From Paracoccus sp. MA (GTDB lineage Bacteria > Pseudomonadota > Alphaproteobacteria > Rhodobacterales > Rhodobacteraceae), in the NCBI RefSeq assembly GCF_020990385.1, contig NZ_CP087599.1, forward strand, positions 372,001 through 436,000: DNA of 64,000 nt. The letters are read 5' to 3'. The first letter of the stretch is position 1. Each line of letters begins with the position of its first letter. The position numbers and the translations under genes were made by a program. The notes beneath the pieces are model-generated. The model ran no database searches. It was not told the DNA's origin and was given only the letters and a program-made list of their open reading frames with translations. Shown piece after piece: positions 27,542-34,924 of the stretch.

Positions 27542-30500
27542 TGGCGATGCCGGACCGATACCGCCAGCTGCGCCACAGGCTGTTTCTCCGCGCTGCCCTG
27601 AGCGACAGCTTTTCCCCGCGCCTGCTGCTGCAAGAGGTGCTGCAGGGCGAGGAGCGCATCGACCTGCAGCTGCGCGGCCAGCTGATGTCGGCGCTGCGCG
27701 AGGCCTGCACCGAGGAAGCCGGCGTCGCCCCGGAAAAGGGCGGCGCGCTGTGGCGGATGCGGCTCTTGCCGCGGCACAAGTCGCTCGCGGCCGCCGCCCC
27801 GGCCCGAGATCCGGCCGCAGACCTGTCCGCAGACCTGTCGGGCGACCTGCCCGACACGCCCATCGTCCGGGCGCTGCAAGGCCGGGACGGTTTCGCGCCC
27901 GACCGGCTGCGCCGGCTGATCGACGGGCTGGAGCCGGTCGCCGCCGAGGAACTGGCCGGGCTGGTGGCTGTTCTGGAACAGGCGGGGCCGGGGGCGCCGG
28001 GCCATCCGCTTCTGGCGGGCCTTGGCAGCCTGCTGGACCGCCTGCGCGGCGCGGCGCTGACCGATGCGCTGCTGGAACAGGGCATCCTGGGCCGGGCCGA
28101 GGAAATCGCCCGCATCCGCGCGGCGCTCGCCGCCCCGCAGCGGGCGCCTCCGCTGCAGACTGTCCATATCCAGGGGCTGCCGGGGCTGGGCAAGACCTTC
28201 CTGCTCGAACAGGTGATCCGCGAATGCCGCGACCTGCCGGACATGGTGCTGATCCGGCTGGATTTCGACCGCTCCTCGCTGCAGACCGGCGACATCGCGG
28301 CGGTCTTCGACGAAATCTCGCGCCAGATCGGCACCACCATTCCCGAAGCCGCCGCCGCCCTGCAGGACCAGCGCCTGCGCGAGGCCGAGCGGCGCACCTC
28401 GATCGGGGCCAACACTGCCGAAACCGTGGCGCCCTTCGAGCATCTGCACCAGATGATCGAACTGGTCGCGGGCCGGGGCCGGCGGCTGCTGTTCCTGCTG
28501 GACACGCTGGAGGTGCTGCACGGCCATGGCGAAACCTTCGTCGGGCGGCTGCTCGAAGAGCTGGACCGCTTCGCCGCGCCGGGCAGCATCCCGATCAACC
28601 TCATCTCGGCCGGGCGCGGCAGCATCTTCGGCGAGGATCACCCGCGGCTCCGGGCGCTCATCCCGCTGGAGGGGCTGGAAAATCAGGTGATCCAGGCGAT
28701 CCTGGAACGGCGCGGCGTGCAGCCGGGGCTGCGCCGCCGCATCGCCCGGCTGTCGCAGGGCAACCCCCTGCGCCTGCTGCTGGTCACGCGCGCGGTCCAG
28801 GAAAGCGGCGGTTCGCTGGGGGAAGAGCAGATCCGGCAATCCACCAACGGCTATCTGTATCGCGCCATCCTGTCGCGCGTGCCCGCCGACATCCGCCGCA
28901 TCGCCTCGGAAGGGCTGATCCTGCCCTGCCTGGATGCCGAGGCCCTGACCGGCATCGTGGCGCCCGCGCTGGGTCAGGTGCTGAGCCCGGCCGAGGCCGA
29001 GGCGCTGCTGGAGACGCTGGCGGCGCAGTCCTGGCTGGTCCGGCGCGATCCGGCGGGCGGGCTGGTGCATCGCGACGAGCTGCGGGCCGAGTTTCTTGAG
29101 CTGACCTATGCCGAAAACCCGCAAGGCGCGGCCGAGATCAACCGCCGCGCCGCCGCCCATCACGACGGGCGCGATCCGGCCCTGAGGCTGTATCACCTGC
29201 TGCAGCTGACCCGGGCCGGGGAGCCCATGCCCGGGATCGATGCCGCGCTGGCGCTGCGCCTTACCGGCCGGCTGTTCGACGACCTGCCGCCGCCGGCGCG
29301 CGACGCGGTGCTGCGCGCGCGCGGCGAACGGGCGCGCGGGACCGCGCCGCCGCGCCGCCGCGCCGATCCGGCCCCGCGCCTGCCCGGCGCCGCCCGTCCC
29401 CGCCGCCGCCCCGACCGCGCCGGCATGGCCTGGCTGCAGGTCGCGCCCGGCAGCGCCCGGCTGATGCGCATCGACCCGCCGGCCGAGGGACAGCCCGAAA
29501 ACGCCGGCGACCTGACCGACCTGCGCAACATGCTTGAAGCCGGGGCGCTGCGCGAGGCGTCCTTCCTGGTCCGGCAGCGGTTCCGCCGGCCCTTTCCCGC
29601 CGACGGCCCGACCGGGCTGCTGCTGCTGGCGCATCAGTGGCGGACCGGGCAATGGGGGATCGTCCGCCGGCTTCAGCCCTGCCTCGACATGGCGGCGTTG
29701 GAAGGGGCGCTGCACGACGACGTGGGGCTGACCGGGCTGGTGCTGCTGGAAATCTGGGCCGAGTTCCGCTTTGACGAGCTTTGCGCGCGGCTGCGGCAGG
29801 ACGATTTCCTGGCGCTGGCCGGCCGCGCGCTGGGGCAGATCGGGCGCGGCGGCCTGCGCGCGGCGGCGCTGGAATTCGCCATGCTCTGCGCGCGCGGCCC
29901 GGGGCTTTCCGGCGAGAACGAGGCCGCCGGCGCCGTCGCGCGCTGGCTGCCCGAGGCCCCGCCCCATGCCGCCCTGGCGCTGCATGCGCGGGCGCAGGCG
30001 CTGCGGGCCGGTTTCGGCCTGGAACTTGCCCCCGCCGGGCAGGACCCGCGCGAGATGGATGCCTGCGGCGCGGCGCTGGCGATGGCGCCGGTCAATCCCT
30101 ACGGCCAGCCGATCCGCGCCCTGATCGACACGCTGGCCGATGCCGGCGCGGCGCGGGTTCCGCAGGCGGCCGAAGGCCTGGGCCCGCGTCTGGACGAATT
30201 GTCGGCGCTGCTGATACCGGGGCTGTCGGGGCTGGATACCGCGCAGGCGCGGCTGGCCTCGGGCGGGCGCGAGGCGCTGGCGCTGATCCAGGCCATGGGG
30301 CTGGTCGCGGAATTCGCCGGCGGGGTGTCGTCCCTGGTGCCGGCGCCCGACCTGCTGGTGCTGGCCCGCGCCGCGGCGCGCTGGCAGCAGGCGACGCTGG
30401 GCCTGTGGGGCTATGGCCGGAACCGCCCGGCCGGCTGGGCCTGCGAGGCGCGGATCGACCCGCTGGCGCAAGAGCGCGCGCTGCGGCTTCTGGCCCGGCC

Positions 30501-30804
30501 CGACGCCACGGAGGCGGCGCGGCGCGCCTTTCACATCTGGCAGGCGTCGCCCGACCGGCCGCCGCCGGCGGATTCGCCGCCGCTGCGCGCCGCGCTGGCC
30601 GGGATCGCGACCGATCTGCCGCCCGGCGCCGGGCTGGACGAGCGGCTGGCGCTGGTGCAGCGCGCGGGGATTATTCCGGTCCAGCAAGCCCCGCTCGCGG
30701 TGCTGAGCCGGCGCGACGGCAGCGATGGCCACTGGCTGCCGGTCCTGGAACAGGGCGGCGGCACCATCACCCAGGCTTTACGATCAGGAGGGCAGGCAGG
30801 ATGA
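27541..30804 (+). CDS. STAND-type P-loop NTPase with helical-repeat C-terminus
   Basis: 1087-residue signalling NTPase. Residues 1-80 may be another small adaptor domain (LLQEVLQGEERIDLQLRGQL). The P-loop core at about 175-400 has Walker A GLPGLGKTF (K218), Walker B LLFLLDTLEVL (D321, E324) and the sensor strand NLISAGRG. A winged-helix-like segment follows (RGVQPGLRRRIARLSQGNPLRLLLV, with the STAND G-N-P-L hallmark). The last 500 residues are alanine/leucine-rich helices, probably TPR-like sensor repeats. The start overlaps the preceding stop and its stop overlaps the next ATG, so the genes are coupled. It is likely the switch that senses a trigger and activates the peptidase partners (inference). 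Confidence 0.75.
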   Translation: MAMPDRYRQLRHRLFLRAALSDSFSPRLLLQEVLQGEERIDLQLRGQLMSALREACTEEAGVAPEKGGALWRMRLLPRHKSLAAAAPARDPAADLSADLSGDLPDTPIVRALQGRDGFAPDRLRRLIDGLEPVAAEELAGLVAVLEQAGPGAPGHPLLAGLGSLLDRLRGAALTDALLEQGILGRAEEIARIRAALAAPQRAPPLQTVHIQGLPGLGKTFLLEQVIRECRDLPDMVLIRLDFDRSSLQTGDIAAVFDEISRQIGTTIPEAAAALQDQRLREAERRTSIGANTAETVAPFEHLHQMIELVAGRGRRLLFLLDTLEVLHGHGETFVGRLLEELDRFAAPGSIPINLISAGRGSIFGEDHPRLRALIPLEGLENQVIQAILERRGVQPGLRRRIARLSQGNPLRLLLVTRAVQESGGSLGEEQIRQSTNGYLYRAILSRVPADIRRIASEGLILPCLDAEALTGIVAPALGQVLSPAEAEALLETLAAQSWLVRRDPAGGLVHRDELRAEFLELTYAENPQGAAEINRRAAAHHDGRDPALRLYHLLQLTRAGEPMPGIDAALALRLTGRLFDDLPPPARDAVLRARGERARGTAPPRRRADPAPRLPGAARPRRRPDRAGMAWLQVAPGSARLMRIDPPAEGQPENAGDLTDLRNMLEAGALREASFLVRQRFRRPFPADGPTGLLLLAHQWRTGQWGIVRRLQPCLDMAALEGALHDDVGLTGLVLLEIWAEFRFDELCARLRQDDFLALAGRALGQIGRGGLRAAALEFAMLCARGPGLSGENEAAGAVARWLPEAPPHAALALHARAQALRAGFGLELAPAGQDPREMDACGAALAMAPVNPYGQPIRALIDTLADAGAARVPQAAEGLGPRLDELSALLIPGLSGLDTAQARLASGGREALALIQAMGLVAEFAGGVSSLVPAPDLLVLARAAARWQQATLGLWGYGRNRPAGWACEARIDPLAQERALRLLARPDATEAARRAFHIWQASPDRPPPADSPPLRAALAGIATDLPPGAGLDERLALVQRAGIIPVQQAPLAVLSRRDGSDGHWLPVLEQGGGTITQALRSGGQAG

Positions 30805-32777
30805 ACCATGAACAGGAAAGCCTGGGCCGGCTGGAACGGCTCTCGGGCAGCGGCGCCATCGACCGCGCCCGCGTCCTGGTGGACGACGATCCGCCGATCC
30901 TGCGCGAGCTGGGCCTGACCCCGGACCGCGCGCGCGAGCTGCTTTCGACGCAGCCGACGCAGCTTGAATCGGTCGGCTCGCAGCCCTCGCAGCTCGAGGC
31001 GATCGTCCGCGCGCTCGGCCGGCCGCCGCTGATGGTGGTGCAGGGCGCCGTCCAGGGCAAGCACAAGCTGGGCGCGGATTTTCCCGCCGATATCGACGGC
31101 CGGATCACCGCGGTCGAGCCGCTGCTGGGCTCGGTCGGCAGGGTCGAGTTCCTGAACCACGACCAGAGCTGGGGCGGCACCGCCTGGGTGGTGCAGAGGC
31201 GCGACGATCACCTTCTGGTCGTCACCAACCGCCATGTCGCCCGGCTGGTGGCGCGGCGCACCGCGCGCGGCGATGCCGTCTATATGTTCGCCCCGGGCAA
31301 TGTCCAATACGGCGCCGCGGTGGATTTCGCCGAAGAGCTGGGCCTGGACCCCGACCCCCGGACGGTGCTGGCCATCGACCGCTTCGTCTATCTTGCCGAC
31401 GACATCGCCGCCGATATCGCCATCGGCCGCATCGCCTGCCCGCCGGCCGGATCGCCGCTGGCCCTGCAGCCGCTGACGCTGGCCGAGCAGGACATCGCCA
31501 AGGACGAGCTGGTCGCCGTCGTCGGCTATCCGGCCCGCGATTCCCTGCGCAACGATCCGACGCTGATGGAGCGGTATTTTACCGGCATCTACGACGTGAA
31601 ACGCTTTTCGCCGGGCTATCTGATGGCGGCCGAGGGCCCGCAGATCCTGCGCCACGACTGCACGACCCTGGGCGGGAATTCCGGCAGCCCGGTGATATCG
31701 CTCTGCAGCGGCAAGGTGGTCGGCCTGCATTTCGCCGGGCGCTTCGGCATCGGCAATTCCGCCGTGCGCGCCTCGACGATCCGGGCGGTGCTCGACAGCA
31801 TCCCGCAAGGGACGAGCCGCACGTCCACCGTGGTCGGTTCGCTGCCCGATCCGCCGCCCGCCGCGGCCTCTCTGGCCGGGCGGCCGGGGTATGACCCGGA
31901 TTTCCTGCAGACCCATCCGGTTCCTCTGCCGCAGCCCGGCCAGCACCTGCCGCTGGCGGTTCCCTCGGATGCCAGCGCCGAGCGCCCGCATGAGCTGAAA
32001 TACCAGAATTTCGGCATCCTGTTCTCGGTGGCGCGCCGGCTGCCGCTGCTGGCGGCGGCGAATATCGATGCCCGCAAGCGGCGCCCGCAAAAGCGCCACC
32101 CGCAGGGCTGGCGCAGGGACGGTCGCATCGCCGCCGACCTGCAGGCCGGGGCCACGGACCAGGGCGATCCGGCGGTCGTCGCGGTTTCCCTGGTCCGGCC
32201 GGCGGCAATGGCCTGGGGCGATGACGAGGAAACCGCGGCCCTCGCCTTTGCCGACGGTTTCCATTGCCCCGTCGCCTGTCCCTGGCATCTGGGGCTGGGG
32301 CCGGACAACGCGCTTTGGACCGGGATCGAGGACCACATCCTGACCAGCCCGCGCACGCATGGCTTCCGCTGCGTCCTGTTCCACGGCCCGATCCTGCACG
32401 AGGACGATCCCCGGCCCGAGGGGGCGGCCGCGGGCATTCCCATGCGCTACTTCAAGGTCGTGGTCATGCTGGCCGAGATCGGGGGCAGCGGCGGCGAGCT
32501 GGGCCTCAGCGCCAGCGCCTATCTGCTCAGCCAGGCCGATCTGATCCAGCGGCTGCTGCAAGAGCAGAAGGTGATCGAATCGGTCGAGGGCTTCGACTTC
32601 GCCAGCTACCGCACGTTCCAGCTGCGCCTGTGCGACCTGGAGCGCATCAGCGGCTTCGATTTCGGCGCGCTGAAGGCGGCCGACCCGCTGGCCGCGCTGG
32701 TGGAAAGGGGCGGCGCCCCCGGCCGGCCGCCGCGCGGCGTGATCGAACTGCAGAGCCTGGACGACATCGTGCTGTAA
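30801..32777 (+). CDS. Trypsin-like peptidase fused to a degenerate EndoG/NUC1-type nuclease domain
   Basis: 658 residues, no signal peptide. A duplicated motif (TQPTQLE, SQPSQLE) near residue 55 precedes a chymotrypsin-fold domain with H145 (VVTNRHVARL), D205 (AADIAIGRI) and S294 (LGGNSGSPV), all three intact. A linker near residue 340 leads to a DNA/RNA non-specific endonuclease-like domain: YQNFGILFSVARRLPLLAAA, NIDARKRR, WGDDEETAALAFADGF, LWTGIEDHIL, SASAYLLSQADLIQ. Its catalytic DRGH box reads DQGD (453-456), so the general-base histidine is missing. ATG 30801 overlaps the NTPase stop (ATGA). It is the last gene of the cassette. Confidence 0.78.
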   Translation: MNHEQESLGRLERLSGSGAIDRARVLVDDDPPILRELGLTPDRARELLSTQPTQLESVGSQPSQLEAIVRALGRPPLMVVQGAVQGKHKLGADFPADIDGRITAVEPLLGSVGRVEFLNHDQSWGGTAWVVQRRDDHLLVVTNRHVARLVARRTARGDAVYMFAPGNVQYGAAVDFAEELGLDPDPRTVLAIDRFVYLADDIAADIAIGRIACPPAGSPLALQPLTLAEQDIAKDELVAVVGYPARDSLRNDPTLMERYFTGIYDVKRFSPGYLMAAEGPQILRHDCTTLGGNSGSPVISLCSGKVVGLHFAGRFGIGNSAVRASTIRAVLDSIPQGTSRTSTVVGSLPDPPPAAASLAGRPGYDPDFLQTHPVPLPQPGQHLPLAVPSDASAERPHELKYQNFGILFSVARRLPLLAAANIDARKRRPQKRHPQGWRRDGRIAADLQAGATDQGDPAVVAVSLVRPAAMAWGDDEETAALAFADGFHCPVACPWHLGLGPDNALWTGIEDHILTSPRTHGFRCVLFHGPILHEDDPRPEGAAAGIPMRYFKVVVMLAEIGGSGGELGLSASAYLLSQADLIQRLLQEQKVIESVEGFDFASYRTFQLRLCDLERISGFDFGALKAADPLAALVERGGAPGRPPRGVIELQSLDDIVL

Positions 32778-32894
32778 GCCCCCGCGCCACGCGCCCGACG
32801 GCGACGGCCGGGCTTTGCCGCCGCTTCATCCTTCGCAGGGTTTCGGCGGATTGCGCCGGTGGCCCGCGCCGGCCGGGGCCGATCCGGCTTTTTC

Positions 32895-32925
32895 TTGACA
32901 CCGGCTGGGGCCGGCCCCTTACTAT
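32895..32925 (+). promoter_or_regulatory. Putative acxR promoter
   Basis: TTGACA (32895-32900) and TACTAT (32920-32925), spaced 19 nt (18 if TTACTA is taken), 29 nt upstream of the acxR start. A sigma-70-like promoter by eye; the spacing is on the long side. Confidence 0.4.
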
Positions 32926-32953
32926 CGCCCAGCCTCAACACAGGGCGCAGCAT

Positions 32954-34783
32954 ATGCCGGAAAGCATCCAGAAGGAGGACTGGGAGCGATTCCGCGCGCT
33001 GGGGAGCGTGCCCCCCAGCATTCGGGAGGTCGTGCTCAGATCCTGGGTCAGGTCCAGGGGGCGGAAAGAGATCGAGACCCTCAAGCGCGCGCCCAGCGTC
33101 GCCCAGGACGAATTGCGCGCCATCCGCAACCGCAACCAGCGCCTGCGCTCGGCGGCGCAGACCGCGATCCGCCGCGCCGGCTACATGCTGAACGATGCCG
33201 GGATGATGCTGCTGCTTTGCGACCGCGGCGGCGTGGTGATGGAGGCCGAGGGCGATGCCCGCATCCTGTCGCGCGGCCAGGAAAACCACCTGCATCCCGG
33301 CGGCCATTGGGACGAGGACGCCATCGGCACCAACGCCATCGGCACCGCGCTGCACCTGGCCAAGCCGGTCACCATCTCGGGCGTCGAGCATTTCTGCGAG
33401 GCGATCCAGCGCTGGTCCTGCGCCGCCGCGCCGATCCGCGACCCGTTCAACGGAGCGCTTCTGGGCGCCATCGACATCTCGGGGCCCTCGGGGCAGTCCT
33501 TCGGGCAGGTCGCGGCCTTCTCGGTCACGCTGGCCATGCAGATCGAGGAGGCGATCCGCAATGCCGGGCTGCAGGAACACCGGCGGCTGATCGAGCGGCT
33601 GCTGGCCGAGCGCCGCGGCCAGCGCGGCGACGAGATCATGGTGCTGGACCGCTTCGGCCAGCCGGTCTGGTCCAGCGCCGATTTCCGCTCGGCCGCCGGC
33701 CGGGCCTGGGGCGACGAGGCCGGGGCGGCCCTGCCGCTGCCGCCCGACGCGCATCAGGGCGATCCGGGCAATCTGGCCGCGCGGCTGCGGCAGGTCCTGC
33801 CCCATGCCGATGTGGACGTGCTGGTCGAGCGCGGCGACATGCTGGGGGTGATGGTCACGCTGCAGCGCCCCGGTGCGCGGGGCCGGCCGGCCCCGGACCC
33901 GGCGGTGAGCCTGGCGCAGATCGCGCAAAGCGGCGCGGCCATGGCGCCGATCTGCGCCGCCGCGCGGAAATATCTGGAAAGTGGCGTGCCGCTGCTGATC
34001 GAGGGGCCGGTCGGCGCGGGCAAGGAGACTCTGGCCCGGGCGCTGCACCTGGCCGGGCCGCTGTCCGGCCAGCCGCTGGAGTTTCTCGATTGCAGCCTGC
34101 TGGACCCCGAGACGCTGCGCGGCGACCTGATCGATGCGCGGCTGGCGCGGCTGGCCGAGGCCGGCGGCACGCTGTGCCTGGACGAGCCGGCCCAGACGCC
34201 GCGCCAGGCGCAGCCGCTGCTGGTGCAGGCGCTGGCCCGGCTGGCCCGCGCCGCGCCGGTGCCGCCGCAGATCCTGTCGCTGTCCTCGGTCGGCCTTGCC
34301 GAGCGGATGGCACAGGGCGATCTGCGCGGCGACCTGTATTTCCGGCTGGCCGCCGCCACCCTGCGCCTGCCGGGCCTGGCCGAGCGGCGCGACGACCTGC
34401 CCGGGCTGATCCGCCGCTTTGCCCAGGCCTATCCGCAGCGCCGCCGCGGCAAGCCGCTGCGCTTCACCCCGGCGGCGATGCGGCAGCTGCAGGCGCATGA
34501 CTGGCCCGGCAATCTGCGCGAATTGCGCAACCTCATGGAATCGCTGGGTGCGACCTCGCTCAGCGGGCTGGTCGATCGGTCCGATCTTCCCGCGCATCTG
34601 GCCCGGCCCGCCGGCCCCCGCCGCGAAGAGACGCTGCGCGACCGCGAGCGGGCCGAGATCGCCGCCGCCGTCGCCGAGGCGGGCGGCAACATGACCGAGG
34701 TGGCGCGGCGGCTGGGGATCGCGCGTTCGACGCTGTATCTGAAACTGGACCAATACGGCATCCCGCGTCCGCGTCGCGACTGA
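32954..34783 (+). CDS. acxR: AcxR/AcoR-type activator of acetone carboxylase, lacking GAFTGA
   Basis: 609-residue bacterial enhancer-binding-like regulator. The N-terminal AcoR/GAF part (HPGGHWDEDAIGTNAIGTALHL, then ISGVEHFCEAIQRWSCAAAPI) is the ligand sensor. A AAA+ core follows with Walker A EGPVGAGKE, Walker B GGTLCLDEP and DLYFRLAAATLRLPGLAERR. The Fis-type helix-turn-helix at the end reads NMTEVARRLGIARSTLYLKL. The loop that normally carries GAFTGA, the sigma-54 contact, is absent between LDCSLLDPETLRGD and LARLAEAGG. It may therefore work with sigma-70 holoenzyme, as known for Rhodobacter NtrC. It sits directly upstream of acxABC. Confidence 0.82.
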   Translation: MPESIQKEDWERFRALGSVPPSIREVVLRSWVRSRGRKEIETLKRAPSVAQDELRAIRNRNQRLRSAAQTAIRRAGYMLNDAGMMLLLCDRGGVVMEAEGDARILSRGQENHLHPGGHWDEDAIGTNAIGTALHLAKPVTISGVEHFCEAIQRWSCAAAPIRDPFNGALLGAIDISGPSGQSFGQVAAFSVTLAMQIEEAIRNAGLQEHRRLIERLLAERRGQRGDEIMVLDRFGQPVWSSADFRSAAGRAWGDEAGAALPLPPDAHQGDPGNLAARLRQVLPHADVDVLVERGDMLGVMVTLQRPGARGRPAPDPAVSLAQIAQSGAAMAPICAAARKYLESGVPLLIEGPVGAGKETLARALHLAGPLSGQPLEFLDCSLLDPETLRGDLIDARLARLAEAGGTLCLDEPAQTPRQAQPLLVQALARLARAAPVPPQILSLSSVGLAERMAQGDLRGDLYFRLAAATLRLPGLAERRDDLPGLIRRFAQAYPQRRRGKPLRFTPAAMRQLQAHDWPGNLRELRNLMESLGATSLSGLVDRSDLPAHLARPAGPRREETLRDRERAEIAAAVAEAGGNMTEVARRLGIARSTLYLKLDQYGIPRPRRD

Positions 34784-34798
34784 GCCGGCGCCGGTTTC

Positions 34799-34820
34799 GC
34801 GGACGCGGCAAGGCGTCCGC
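34799..34820. terminator. Hairpin after acxR
   Basis: Arms GCGGACGC and GCGTCCGC with loop GGCAAG, 16 nt after the acxR stop. No U-tract. It may separate acxR from the acxABC promoter. Confidence 0.35.
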
Positions 34821-34825
34821 AGCAT

Positions 34826-34852
34826 GTCCGACGGACCGTCCGAAAACCGGAC
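34826..34852. promoter_or_regulatory. AcxR operator candidate upstream of acxABC
   Basis: GTCCG-AAAAC-CGGAC (34838-34852) is a perfect 5-bp-arm inverted repeat. A second, compressed copy GTCCG-A-CGGAC lies just before it (34826-34836). The same GTCCG-N5-CGGAC element occurs at 40036-40050 before the alcohol dehydrogenase. No sigma-54 -24/-12 element (GG-N10-GC) was seen between here and acxA. Confidence 0.55.
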
Positions 34853-34924
34853 AACACGGCCGCCCCCCGGCACGACATCCTGACCCTACGCCACGGGAGG
34901 GTGGCGCAATGGGAGGAGAAAACC

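Noticed and set aside
34876..34900. Sigma-54 promoter before acxA
   Set aside because: CGGCACGACATCCTG resembles a -24 element, but the GC expected 10 nt after GG is TG; with GAFTGA also missing the call is not supported.
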